The notes beneath the pieces are model-generated. The model did no database searches, was not told where the DNA came from, and saw only the letters and a program-made list of their open reading frames with translations. A DNA stretch of 64,000 bases. It comes from Bradyrhizobium sp. SSBR45G (lineage in GTDB: Bacteria; Pseudomonadota; Alphaproteobacteria; Rhizobiales; Xanthobacteraceae). Position 1 is the stretch's first letter; each line of letters opens with the position of its first letter. This document shows positions 25,441-33,949 of this stretch, in pieces. The position numbers and the translations under genes were made by a program. The stretch lies in NCBI RefSeq assembly GCF_030159255.1, contig NZ_BSCT01000030.1, forward strand, positions 46,421 to 110,420, in the 5' to 3' direction.

Positions 25441-26325
25441 TCAGGCGACCGTCTGCTTCGGCGGCCCCTGCAGGGCCTCGAGATCGGCGATGCGCAACGT
25501 GAGGCCGCCCGATGTCAGCGGCGTGCCGGCCTCGATCGCTTCCGCGGCCCGGTCGATCCGCAGCAGCGCCATGCCGCGCTGCTGCGCCGCCGAGCCCATG
25601 GTGCCGACGGTCTTGTCGCCGGCCATGATCGGCGTGCCCGGCTCGGGGCTCGCACCGTCGAGCACGACCTGCGCGGTGCGCGTGCGCGTGGTGCCGCGAT
25701 GGTGCATGCGGCTGACGACCTCCTGGCCGACATAGCAGCCCTTGCCGATGTCGACACCGTGCAGCCGGTCCATGTTGGTCTCGTAGGGGAAGGCGTCGCC
25801 ATACATGAAGTCGAGGCCGCCGCGCGGCACGCTGCAGCCGATGCGATGCGCCTCATAGGCCTCCGTGTCGACGACCTCGGCGCCGAGGCGCGCAGCGATC
25901 GCCGCGAGCTCTTCCTGCGGCGCAATGACGCGCGCGCCAAGCAGCGCGTGGCGCGGATCGGTGAAGCTCGATTCAGGCATCGTGCCGACGGCGCCGTCCC
26001 AGACCGCGATCACGCCGAGCTGGTCGGAGAGATTGCTGACCGTGACCTTGGCCCTGAGCTTGTAGACGTTGAGCTTGTCGGTCAGCGCCTGCGCCAGCGC
26101 GCGCGGGCAATCGAGCAGGAAGCGCTCGCTGACATCGCCTGCGGGCGCTTGCGCGACCAGGAAATCAACGATGATCTTGCCCTGCGGCGTCAGCAGCGCA
26201 CCGAACCGGGCTTCCCCGGGTGTGAGCTTGCCGACATCGGTGGTGAAGAGCCCGTTGAGGAACTTGCGTGCATCGTCGCCGCTGACCTGGACCACGCCCC
26301 GGTCGTCGAGAAACGTCGCTTTCAT
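25441..26325 (-). CDS. ygfZ: Folate-binding protein YgfZ (iron-sulfur cluster maintenance)
   Basis: 294 residues. A GcvT-like, tetrahydrofolate-binding protein that supports repair and assembly of some Fe-S enzymes. The family signature KGCYVGQEVVSRMHHRG, with its conserved Cys, is at residues ~195-211. The N-terminus 'VQVSGDDARKFLNGLFTTDV' also fits. ATG 26325 is the family start. This is the first gene of the minus-strand series with tag and the HD hydrolase, divergent from dihydroorotase across a 198-bp shared promoter region. Confidence 0.92.
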   Translation of the reverse strand: MKATFLDDRGVVQVSGDDARKFLNGLFTTDVGKLTPGEARFGALLTPQGKIIVDFLVAQAPAGDVSERFLLDCPRALAQALTDKLNVYKLRAKVTVSNLSDQLGVIAVWDGAVGTMPESSFTDPRHALLGARVIAPQEELAAIAARLGAEVVDTEAYEAHRIGCSVPRGGLDFMYGDAFPYETNMDRLHGVDIGKGCYVGQEVVSRMHHRGTTRTRTAQVVLDGASPEPGTPIMAGDKTVGTMGSAAQQRGMALLRIDRAAEAIEAGTPLTSGGLTLRIADLEALQGPPKQTVA

Positions 26326-26523
26326 TCGAAAAACCTCTTGCGACAGGCCGCACTGAAACGTAAGCCGCCCTGGCATAAACCACAAGGCTGAAACGCCCCC
26401 GCGCGGTGGCTTCATTCTAAAGATTGAGACATCAGCGCCCTGACAGGCCAGCAAATGGGCAGGCGCGCAGCATGATCGATCTGCCTTGGGGTGATCAGGA
26501 GAATGAAATCCTATGAGGGGTTC

Positions 26524-27858
26524 ATGAGCCAGCGGTTCCAAGTGATTCTGAAATCCGGCACCGTCGTCAATCAGGACGGCGAAGGCGTCCGCGACATCGG
26601 CATCTCGGATGGACGCATCGTGGAGATCGGCGATCTCGGCGCGGCTTCCGCCGCCGAGATCATCAACTGCAACGGCCTGCACGTGCTGCCCGGCGTGATC
26701 GACACCCAGGTGCATTTCCGCGAGCCCGGCCTGACCCACAAGGAGGATCTCGAAACCGGCTCGCGCAGCGCCGTGATGGGCGGCGTCACCGCCGTGTTCG
26801 AGATGCCCAACACCAATCCGCTGACCGTGACCGAGGAGGCGTTCACCGCCAAGGTCGAAGCCGGCCGCCATCGCATGCATTGCGACTTCGCCTTCTTCAT
26901 CGGCGGCACCCGCGAGAACGTCGACCAGCTTCCCGTGCTGGAGCGCGCCGAAGGCTGCGCCGGTGTGAAGGTGTTCGTCGGCTCCTCCACCGGCTCGCTG
27001 CTGGTCGAGGACGATGACTCGCTGCGCCGCATCTTCCAGGTGATCCGCCGCCGCGCCGCGTTCCACGCCGAGGACGAATATCGTCTCAACGAGCGCAAGG
27101 GTTTTCGCGTCGAGAACGATCCGCGCTCGCACCCGGTGTGGCGCGACGAGGAGGCGGCGCTGCGCGCCACGCAGCGTCTGGTCAATCTCGCGCATGAGAC
27201 CGGCAAGCGCATCCACGTGCTGCACATCTCGACCAAGGAAGAGATCGCTTACTTGCGCGACCACAAGGACGTCGCCACCGTCGAGGCGACGCCGCACCAT
27301 CTCACCTTGGCCGCGCCCGAATGCTACGAGCGGCTCGGCACCTACGCCCAGATGAATCCGCCGGTGCGATCGGCCGACCATCGCGAAATGATCTGGTGGG
27401 GCGTGCATCAGGGCATCGTCGACATCCTCGGCTCCGACCATGCGCCGCACACCGCCGAGGAAAAGGCCAAGACCTACCCGGCCTCGCCCTCCGGCATGAC
27501 CGGCGTGCAGACCCTGGTGCCGATCATGCTCGACCACGTCAACGCCGGCCGCCTCTCACTGCAGCGCTTCGTCGACCTCACCAGCGCAGGTCCGGCCCGC
27601 ATCTACAACATCGCCCGCAAGGGCCGCATCGCCGCCGGCTACGACGCCGATCTCACGATCGTCGACCTCAAGCGCAGCGAGACCATCACCAACAAATGGG
27701 TGGCCTCGAAAGCCGGCTGGACGCCCTATGACGGCGTCCGCGTCACCGGCTGGCCGGTCGGCACCTTCGTCCGCGGCCAGCGCGTGATGTGGCAGGGCGA
27801 ACTGCTGACGCCGGCCACGGGCGAGCCGGTCAAGTTCATGGAGACGCTGCGGCCGTAA
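26524..27858 (+). CDS. pyrC: Dihydroorotase (class I type)
   Basis: 444 residues. It closes carbamoyl-aspartate to dihydroorotate in pyrimidine synthesis. Metal ligands are seen in 'DTQVHFREPGLTHKED' (HxR form), a later 'HVLHISTKEE' and 'ATPHHLTL', and the catalytic Asp in 'DILGSDHAPHT'. The lysine that becomes carboxylated in many relatives corresponds to 'GVKVFVGSS'. ATG 26524 follows GAGGGG; in-frame starts upstream add residues with no family match. This divergent, long type can also be an allantoinase-like amidohydrolase, so the reaction is likely but not certain. Confidence 0.88.
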   Translation: MSQRFQVILKSGTVVNQDGEGVRDIGISDGRIVEIGDLGAASAAEIINCNGLHVLPGVIDTQVHFREPGLTHKEDLETGSRSAVMGGVTAVFEMPNTNPLTVTEEAFTAKVEAGRHRMHCDFAFFIGGTRENVDQLPVLERAEGCAGVKVFVGSSTGSLLVEDDDSLRRIFQVIRRRAAFHAEDEYRLNERKGFRVENDPRSHPVWRDEEAALRATQRLVNLAHETGKRIHVLHISTKEEIAYLRDHKDVATVEATPHHLTLAAPECYERLGTYAQMNPPVRSADHREMIWWGVHQGIVDILGSDHAPHTAEEKAKTYPASPSGMTGVQTLVPIMLDHVNAGRLSLQRFVDLTSAGPARIYNIARKGRIAAGYDADLTIVDLKRSETITNKWVASKAGWTPYDGVRVTGWPVGTFVRGQRVMWQGELLTPATGEPVKFMETLRP

Positions 27859-27879
27859 CCGCTGCAGGCTATCTGCTCC

Positions 27880-27954
27880 GTCATTGCGAGCGCAGCGAAG
27901 CAATCCAGGGCTCAGCAAGCACTCTGGATTGCTTCCGCCTTCACTCGCAATGAC
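27880..27954. repeat. Palindromic repeat GTCATTGCGAG...CTCGCAATGAC
   Basis: Outer arms GTCATTGCGAG and CTCGCAATGAC with inner arms GAAGCAATCCAG and CTGGATTGCTTC make a long imperfect foldback. I know this motif as a widespread repeat in Bradyrhizobium-type genomes. It begins 21 bp after the dihydroorotase stop and may help end that transcript. Confidence 0.75.
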
Positions 27955-27983
27955 ACGGAGTACGCGACTGCAATGTCGGTGCT

Positions 27984-28125
27984 GTAGGGTGGGCAAAGGC
28001 GCGCTCGCGACGCTCATACGACAAGCTCAGCCCCCTCGCGCGCCGTGCCCACCATTCGCCTCCGAGCGCGCTGATCGACGGTGGGCACGCAACCGCCCTG
28101 CGGGCGGCTGCTTTGCCCACCCTAC
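27984..28125. repeat. Palindromic repeat GTAGGGTGGGCAAAG...CTTTGCCCACCCTAC (copy 1)
   Basis: 142 bp with perfect 15-bp terminal inverted repeats. The interior holds a second pair, CGTGCCCACC / GGTGGGCACG, and a third, CCGCCCTGCGGGCGG. This is a MITE-like foldback with no coding capacity. A second copy in reversed internal order lies at 32146-32285. Confidence 0.8.
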
Positions 28126-28374
28126 GGACTGCCTTCATTTGCGAAGCCCAGCCTTCCTCCGACGCCTGCATGAGCGCGCGCGAGCGTCACGACAGGAGGC
28201 TGGTGGCGCGCGGCCCGGTCAAAGGGGGATGCGAATGTCTGCTGCTAGCGCCGACGCGGACGTTCGCGAGTAACTCGGGCACCTGGCCTCTTGACCCGAT
28301 GCAGACGTCCAGTGCCTCGACGCCCTTGGCCAGTCAGGCCCAGGCCGTGATAAGCTCTCTCTCAGGAGCGCGTC

Positions 28375-29820
28375 ATGATCGACATCGCCAAGGAAGCTTC
28401 AGCATACCAGATCGAGCTCTTCCAGATGATTGGGGAGTTCTGGGGGCGCGCCACCGGCATGCCCCCCGAAGAGTTTTCCCCCATTGAGGGCTTCGGCGAT
28501 GCGGTTCGTAAACGGGGGCGCGATTTCCAGCACCGCGTGGAGGACGCATTCACTTTTGCTGACACACAGCTCCGCACTTTTTACGCCCAGAACGGAGTGA
28601 AGGCTTACAGGCTCGCTTCGCGCCTCGGCGGCACCAAACTCGTCCTCGGTGGCGCTTCCAATTTCGGGACGAGCCAGCTGGCGAGCACCCGCAGCACGCT
28701 CCTCTATGCGGATACGGTCCTCATTCCCGATCCTCTCTACCCTTGGCTAGAGGATGCTCGCCAACACGAGAGATTTCGGCTTGTTAGACCTCTTCAGGCG
28801 GCCCACGCTATCTTGCATTTGAGGCCGCTCATCGATGCTAACTTGCCCCACTGCCCCCTGTTCGTCTTTCCGAGCTTCGAGAAGTCCCTAGAACGGGAAG
28901 ACGACGCCACCAGGAAGGGTATCGATCAGCTCGTTGTGGATGTGCTAACCCACTTCGTCGATCCAGGCATCGGCTCTTTCGAGGATGCCCACGTCTTTGC
29001 TAACACGCACACTGACGACTTCATCCGGGCAGTGGAACGAAATGCGCTCTTCGTGCCGCCGGAGGCAAATATCGGCGAGCCGGTCGCACAATCCCTGCAG
29101 CGATATGACCACTTCGTTAAGACGTGGAGGACTGCTGAATACATCCAGATGTACAGGCGTGCGCCAGTGGGTTCCAAGGTGCTCACCGGGATCTTCGAGC
29201 GCCTGACGCCCAACTTCCACCTGTTCGAGAACGCCGAGGAATTGGGCGCCCACCCCTTGCTCAGCATCGAGCAGCAAGGCCACTATTTCAAACTAGTTTC
29301 CGAGGTGAATGCCGATCGCCTCTCCAGATTGCGACTTCTTGACGAACCAACCCGTCGTCAATTGGCGGCTCTTTCCTCCGAACGGCTGGAATGGCTGAAC
29401 AATATTCCCGTCGCCGTGCTCGCCGAGCTTCGGGAGGACAGCGAACACGAAGTCTTCCGCAAGATGCTTGCTACTGCCATCAGCAACCTTCATGCGTCGG
29501 CGCTTGAAAACGTCGACAAAGTGGCCGCCGAGATTTGCCGAGAAATCGACTCTGGCATCGCCAGATACAATCGCTCGGTTCGTGAGATAAATGACAAGTT
29601 CAAGGCAAGCACCGCGCAAACAGCGGTCGGTGTCGTTGGTGCAGGTTTCGGTCTCCTTGTTCCCGCCTTAGCACCATTCCTCGGTTCAATCGTCCCATTG
29701 GCCGCCCTCACCAAACTCGGCCACGACGCGCTAACTCGCCACATCGAACTCAAGAAACATTCCCGGTCGCTGATCGGCGTGTTGGCCATCGCCAAGGACA
29801 TGACGGACCAGACGACATGA
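28375..29820 (+). CDS. Unrecognised 481-residue protein with a C-terminal hydrophobic hairpin
   Basis: ATG 28375 is preceded by CAGGAG. The protein is mostly helical and soluble for ~400 residues. It has an acidic N-terminus (IDIAKEASAYQIELFQMIGEFWG), a central part with 'YADTVLIPDPLYPWLEDARQH' and 'HCPLFVFPSFEKSLEREDDATRKG', and near the C-terminus a helix pair 'TAVGVVGAGFGLLVPALAPFLGS' that could insert in a membrane. I recognise no family or catalytic motif. Its codon use and GC content are less biased than those of neighbours, and it sits between dispersed repeats with two other orphan genes, so recent acquisition is likely. Confidence 0.7.
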   Translation: MIDIAKEASAYQIELFQMIGEFWGRATGMPPEEFSPIEGFGDAVRKRGRDFQHRVEDAFTFADTQLRTFYAQNGVKAYRLASRLGGTKLVLGGASNFGTSQLASTRSTLLYADTVLIPDPLYPWLEDARQHERFRLVRPLQAAHAILHLRPLIDANLPHCPLFVFPSFEKSLEREDDATRKGIDQLVVDVLTHFVDPGIGSFEDAHVFANTHTDDFIRAVERNALFVPPEANIGEPVAQSLQRYDHFVKTWRTAEYIQMYRRAPVGSKVLTGIFERLTPNFHLFENAEELGAHPLLSIEQQGHYFKLVSEVNADRLSRLRLLDEPTRRQLAALSSERLEWLNNIPVAVLAELREDSEHEVFRKMLATAISNLHASALENVDKVAAEICREIDSGIARYNRSVREINDKFKASTAQTAVGVVGAGFGLLVPALAPFLGSIVPLAALTKLGHDALTRHIELKKHSRSLIGVLAIAKDMTDQTT

Positions 29821-29987
29821 ACTTGGCGGCAGGAAATGCCTCATCCCTGGTCTCCCGACCGGCGCCACCGATCGTCCGCTCCCGAGGGCCAATGGCCGGA
29901 GGGCCGTTTTGCCCCCTCGCGGCCCTATGCAATGTGTTACGTTTATGGTGGCAATTCATATGGCCCTGGCCCCGCAGGATTGTTCGC

Positions 29988-30155
29988 ATGAAAAAACTGA
30001 TCCGCTTCAGCATTGAGCCCGGTCCCCCAGCCGTGTTCGTCAAGACTTACAGCGATGGGACGACTGACCGCGTGACGGTCAATAATCAGGCGGAATACAA
30101 GGAACAAGAAGAGCTGTGCATCGCTGAGATGATGTCCCCACTGAAGCACAATTGA
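29988..30155 (+). CDS. Possible 55-residue protein
   Basis: Begins MKKLIRFSIEPGPPAVFVKTY, with strand-rich amphipathic composition, and ends MMSPLKHN. The ATG has AGGA ten bases upstream. The in-frame sequence before it looks non-coding, so the short start is preferred. No family is recognised. It may be part of the same acquired segment as its neighbours. Confidence 0.45.
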   Translation: MKKLIRFSIEPGPPAVFVKTYSDGTTDRVTVNNQAEYKEQEELCIAEMMSPLKHN

Positions 30156-30431
30156 GGTTCGTCCTCCGACGAAGGCCTGCTCGCCGTGCTGCATGGCGGA
30201 GGCTCGTTAGTTCCGCTTGTGGCCATGGCTGCCGACTTGCGGCGCTGCGGCAAGTCGCCTGTTAACCGGGGTACACCGGCCATAGCGCCACCCCATTCCG
30301 GAGAACAGCCTATGGCCCGGCAGAGAAAGGCCGTCGGGCCATTGGGCTGTAACGCACAAGAGCCCCCGTCACGGGATTTGTGCTATCTAGGGTAGCGTCT
30401 ATACCTATTGAACGACTGCTGGGGGGAGGCC

Positions 30432-31277
30432 ATGGCTAAAGCCTACGACGATGATCCGGAAGGCGAGAACGATGTGATCATTCCTCGCCACGGTCAGGAT
30501 CTTATCGTTGAACCTGACCCACACAGTTACCAGGCGGTATTCGCGCCTCTCCGCAGTGTCGGGTTGGGGGAAGTCCTGACAGTGTTGACGCTGCTCTACG
30601 TCGGCACGATTGCAGCATTCAATGCTGCTTACTTCGCAAGTATTCCAGGGAGTTTCGTTGAGTTCTTTTCACTGACCGACCTCATTCAGACCAATCTACC
30701 TATCATCCAATATTTTGTCTCGTTGTTCATCACGTATACGGTGATCGGTACGGCCGTAAATTTCGTCAGTGCAATGACGGAAGTCGATTTCCGTCAAAAA
30801 GCTCGCGATCTAATCGAGCCCATTATGATCAAATACCACCTAGAAGGTCAGCGCTTCTGGATAGCGCTTGTTATAGCCATTGCAGCGTATTGGATATTTG
30901 ATGGCATTTTTCAAATCACGGGTGTTACCTACTTCACGGCATTGATGCTGCCGACCTTCATATTCCAGGGAGCTTTGCTCTATTTCTTCTGGGTCGGGTA
31001 CAAATACAAGCTTTTGCCTGCTCGACAGCTGGCGCTCGGAGCATTCGTCGGATTATTTGTCTGTTCGAATAACGCCGGTTACGCTTGGCTTAAGAGCCAG
31101 ATTGCAGACCCATCACATATCCAGGCAATTCAAGACAAGGACGGCAACTGCCTTGACCGCAACATCCTCCGAAACTCCGGAAGTGGCATCCTACTCTACA
31201 ATCCTTCGATGACGCAGTACGAGTTTCGCAACAAGGATTCGATCAAGACCATTTTCCAGAAGCAGGGATGCGTTTAG
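30432..31277 (+). CDS. Unrecognised multi-pass membrane protein
   Basis: 281 residues. An acidic N-terminus (MAKAYDDDPEGENDV) of ~45 residues is followed by about five hydrophobic helices (VLTVLTLLYVGTIAAFNAAYF; YFVSLFITYTVIGTAVNFV; FWIALVIAIAAYWIFDGIF; ALMLPTFIFQGALLYFFWVG; LALGAFVGLFVCS) and a C-terminal domain of ~65 residues ending QKQGCV. ATG 30432 has GGGGGGAGG just upstream. Codon use is AT-richer than in the flanking chromosome. The C-terminal domain holds 'DKDGNCLDRNILRNSGSGILLY', which looks like a surface or periplasmic beta domain. I do not know the family. Confidence 0.75.
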   Translation: MAKAYDDDPEGENDVIIPRHGQDLIVEPDPHSYQAVFAPLRSVGLGEVLTVLTLLYVGTIAAFNAAYFASIPGSFVEFFSLTDLIQTNLPIIQYFVSLFITYTVIGTAVNFVSAMTEVDFRQKARDLIEPIMIKYHLEGQRFWIALVIAIAAYWIFDGIFQITGVTYFTALMLPTFIFQGALLYFFWVGYKYKLLPARQLALGAFVGLFVCSNNAGYAWLKSQIADPSHIQAIQDKDGNCLDRNILRNSGSGILLYNPSMTQYEFRNKDSIKTIFQKQGCV

Positions 31278-31599
31278 TTCGTCCCAAGCGGCTCTTTGCA
31301 GTTATGTCGGCTTGTGGCCCTTAGCGGATATTCTTCGTCAGTCCGGTGATGTCCGCCTTCAAAAGATGAGCGGCGGCGCGATGGAGTCCATTGGTTTGCC
31401 GTTGCGCTGATAGAATGGTTGAGCCGTTACCAGGCTGGTCCGCCCGTCGGGCGAATCAGTGCGTAAGCGTGTTTGTAAGGCCGCTGTTCTCGGCTACGGA
31501 AATTCCACAAAACCTATGCGCCGAAACGGGAATTTTGCACACGAGTCAATGCGATCAGGTTGGTCAGCACGGTTTGCGGCAAAATTCGACTTTCTTTTT
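31278..31599. other. Non-coding stretch before the dispersed repeat
   Basis: About 320 bp with no supported gene. The composition is mixed, and the last third (GGGAATTTTGCACACG... onward) leads into the repeat. Confidence 0.45.
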
Positions 31600-31996
31600 T
31601 CCAGAATTCATGTCATCTCTCCCTCCATCCCGCCTCAACGAGAGGGGCGTACGCGCGGTCGTCACGAGACGCGAGGCGGGGAGGCGGTGGACGTGTCGGG
31701 TTGCAGCGTGGCTTTGGCTTGCGCGGACGAACAATCTCGATGCGGACGTGAAGTCGTGTGGTCCTGACCTCCCGATGCCGAGGTCAAGCCTGTCGTCGGT
31801 GCGAGAGCAGGGGCGCGGGTGATGGGGGCAATCAAGCCGGTCCCCAGGGAGAGCACGAAAGAAGCGTTAAAACCATCGCGCAGGGAAGGCTGGGCTCATC
31901 CGGCTGCACCTGTGGTTCCTGCCCCGTGCACTTTTGTTCGCACGGGGGCCATGGGCGTCAGCCGACGCCCAGCCTTCCCTGCGCCCTCGATTGAGT
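31600..31996 (+). repeat. Long dispersed repeat, copy 1, with terminal foldback
   Basis: Aligns over ~300 bp with 63690-64000: shared blocks include GAGGGGCGTA, CGTCACGAGACG, GAGGCGGGGAGGCG, GCGGACGTGAAGTCGTGTGG, ACCATCGCGCAGGGAA and CACCTGTGGT-like ends. The 3' part folds on itself: GCGCAGGGAAGGCTGGGC (31879-31896) is the exact reverse complement of 31967-31984, and inside it CCCCGTGC / GCACGGGG forms a second hairpin. There is no gene inside. I recognise the 'ggggcgtatcgcgatcgtcacga' kind of block from Bradyrhizobium genomes; its nature is unexplained to my knowledge. Confidence 0.75.
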
Positions 31997-32145
31997 GAGG
32001 GACGAACGTCAATCATCGCTCGGACGCATTGCGCCGCGAGGACGAGGATGCGTGCCTAAGGCTGTTTGTCATCTGTGCAGATGATCGCCGATGTCGGCAA
32101 AGCGCTGATGCAGTCGTGATCACAGCACGATTCAAAGTTCGAGCG

Positions 32146-32285
32146 GTAGGGCGGGCAAAGCAGCCGCCCGCAGGGCGGTCGCGTGCCCACCGTCGAGAGG
32201 CAGGCTCGGAGCGCGATGGTGGGCACGGCGCGCGCGAGAGCGTCGCATCAATCACGCAGTATAGGCGCGCCTTTGCCCACCCTAC
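32146..32285. repeat. Palindromic repeat GTAGGGCGGGCAAAG...CTTTGCCCACCCTAC (copy 2)
   Basis: 140 bp with 15-bp terminal inverted repeats (one mismatch), the CCGCCCGCAGGGCGG palindrome near the left end and CGTGCCCACC / GGTGGGCACG inside. It is the same element as 27984-28125, inserted in the opposite orientation. The two copies bracket the accessory genes at 28.4-31.3 kb. Confidence 0.8.
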
Positions 32286-32344
32286 AAACTGCGACTAATT
32301 CTGAGCGCTACAGCCAAGTCCGCAGATGTCGCGACACCCACCGC

Positions 32345-32441
32345 TGTCATCCCCGCGAAGGAGGGGATCCAGTACTCGCCGACAGTCGTGATCAACCGAG
32401 ACGTCACGGCGTACTGGATGCCCGCCTGCGCGGGCATGACA
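32345..32441. repeat. Palindromic repeat TGTCATCCCCGCGAAG...CGCGGGCATGACA
   Basis: Arms TGTCATCCCCGC and GCGGGCATGACA with inner arms GGATCCAGTA and TACTGGATGC. This is another foldback type common in Bradyrhizobium intergenic DNA, distinct from the two other palindromic families in the window. Confidence 0.75.
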
Positions 32442-32554
32442 CCGAAAATGTTGCGCTTGAGTATGTCTACAATTCGGGTGTCTATCGCGGCTCGTCGTCG
32501 GCTCGCCGGAGGCGAGACCCGGTGGCGGGCATGACGGCCGCGTTCGCGGCTCGC

Positions 32555-32821
32555 CTATTGCGTCGCCCGGGACAGCGAGAATTCGCCGTTGCGCACGCGC
32601 TCGGGCATGCCCTCGACGAAGGCCGCGACGGCGTCCTCGCCATAGGTGCCGACGAGCTCGGCGAGCGCCGCGAACAGGCTGGCCTGCGCCAGGCAGTCGC
32701 CATCGACGCCGTCATGGCGCGCTTCGGCCCAGGCTTCGTTGAGATAGCTGAGCGCGGCCTGCTTCTGCTCATGGTCGGGCAGGACGGCGGGGAGGGCGCT
32801 GAAGGTAACCGGAAAGCTCAT
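32555..32821 (-). CDS. Small conserved-looking protein of unknown function
   Basis: 88 residues beginning MSFPVTFSALPAVLPDHEQKQ, all-helical, with 'LSYLNEAWAEARHDGVDGDCLAQASLFAALAELVGTYGED' across three helices and ending FSLSRATQ. Codon use follows the surrounding chromosome, so it is probably a real gene. The start ATG 32821 has a weak site. Family not recognised. Confidence 0.6.
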   Translation of the reverse strand: MSFPVTFSALPAVLPDHEQKQAALSYLNEAWAEARHDGVDGDCLAQASLFAALAELVGTYGEDAVAAFVEGMPERVRNGEFSLSRATQ

Positions 32822-33024
32822 TGAATTCAGTCTGGCGGGGCCGCAGGGCGCAAGGAAATCCGAACGCGGGCGCGCCGGACGAGAGAGGTCTATCACGGAG
32901 CAGCCCGCCGCCTAGGCCAGTTCTTTAGGAAAGGTTAACGGGGTTCATGCAAACGTGGATAACGCCGGTGAGCCGTTAACCCTCCAGCAAACGCCTCAGC
33001 AACCCCGGTAAACCCCTTGGGCCC

Positions 33025-33423
33025 TCAATTGGCGTAGCGCGCGGTGAGATCGCGCGAGATCTTGGAGCCCTCGTCGATGTAGCGGCGGATCGCGACCATC
33101 GCCGCCGGCGTGCAGGTCCGGTAGGTCTGCTGGAAGCCGTTATAGCCGCGGTTGAAGCCGGCGATCATGCGGGCGCGGCGCTCGCCCGCAGGCGTCTCGG
33201 CATCGATCAGCGCCTGCATCTGGTTGCGCCATTTGGCGCCCTCGTTGCTGCCGCAGATGCCGCGGAGGTAATGCAGCGTGCCGAGGATCTCGGCCAGCCG
33301 CTGCAGATCGCCGTCGAACGGCGCAGCCGCATCCTGCGCCCGCGCAGGGGCGGCGGCGCAGGCCAGCACGAGCATGAGGACGGCCAGAAGGCGGGTGGGG
33401 ATGATCGGACGCACGATCGTCAT
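33025..33423 (-). CDS. TIGR02301-type secreted protein
   Basis: 132 residues with a signal peptide (LLAVLMLVLACAAAPARAQ). The mature part contains 'LAEILGTLHYLRGICG' and 'RARMIAGFNRGYNGFQQTYRTCTPAA', the hallmark of the TIGR02301 family found next to Nudix genes in Rhizobiales. The two cysteines may form a disulfide in the periplasm. The function is unknown. It lies 33 bp after the Nudix gene on the same strand, an arrangement conserved in relatives as far as I know. Confidence 0.82.
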   Translation of the reverse strand: MTIVRPIIPTRLLAVLMLVLACAAAPARAQDAAAPFDGDLQRLAEILGTLHYLRGICGSNEGAKWRNQMQALIDAETPAGERRARMIAGFNRGYNGFQQTYRTCTPAAMVAIRRYIDEGSKISRDLTARYAN

Positions 33424-33456
33424 ATGCCTTTGCCGGGCGGCGGACGCAAGGCGGGC

Positions 33457-33888
33457 CTACAGCAGGGCGCGGGCGGCGGCGATGATGTCCGGGAGCCCGT
33501 CGGTCACGGTCAGTCCGTCGAGCGCATCGGGAGCGCGCCACTGGGCGTCGTCGAGCTCGTCGTTGAGCATGGGCTCGCCGGCCTGCCAGCGCGCGGCAAA
33601 GGGGAGGATCAGGTAGTGGCCGCCACCGCCCTTGCCGCCATGGCTGGCGGGCAGCACCTCGCGCCAGCCGGCGAGGCCGATGACCGCGATCGTGAGCCCG
33701 GTCTCCTCCATGACCTCGCGCGCGACGGCCTCCTGCAGGGTCTCGCCGAACTCGACCCGGCCGCCGGGCAGGGTATAGACGCCTTTGGCCGGCGAGCGCG
33801 CCCGGCGCACCAGCATGATCCTGCCGTCGCGAAAGATCGCGGCGCTGACGGCGAGCTGGGGATGGCGGGGCGGGATGGCGTCGGTCAT
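33457..33888 (-). CDS. Nudix hydrolase
   Basis: 143 residues. The Nudix box is GRVEFGETLQEAVAREVMEETGL (residues ~43-65), complete for the G-x5-E-x7-R-E-U-x-E-E-x-G-U pattern, so Mg-dependent pyrophosphohydrolase chemistry is expected. It is a short, single-domain member; the nucleotide substrate cannot be told from the sequence. It is in the same transcript direction as the TIGR02301 gene 33 bp downstream. Confidence 0.88.
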   Translation of the reverse strand: MTDAIPPRHPQLAVSAAIFRDGRIMLVRRARSPAKGVYTLPGGRVEFGETLQEAVAREVMEETGLTIAVIGLAGWREVLPASHGGKGGGGHYLILPFAARWQAGEPMLNDELDDAQWRAPDALDGLTVTDGLPDIIAAARALL

Positions 33889-33949
33889 GGGAAACGGCTC
33901 CAGCAGGGATCCGCACTGTAACGTGAAGACCGCCGCGATGGCAGCCGGC

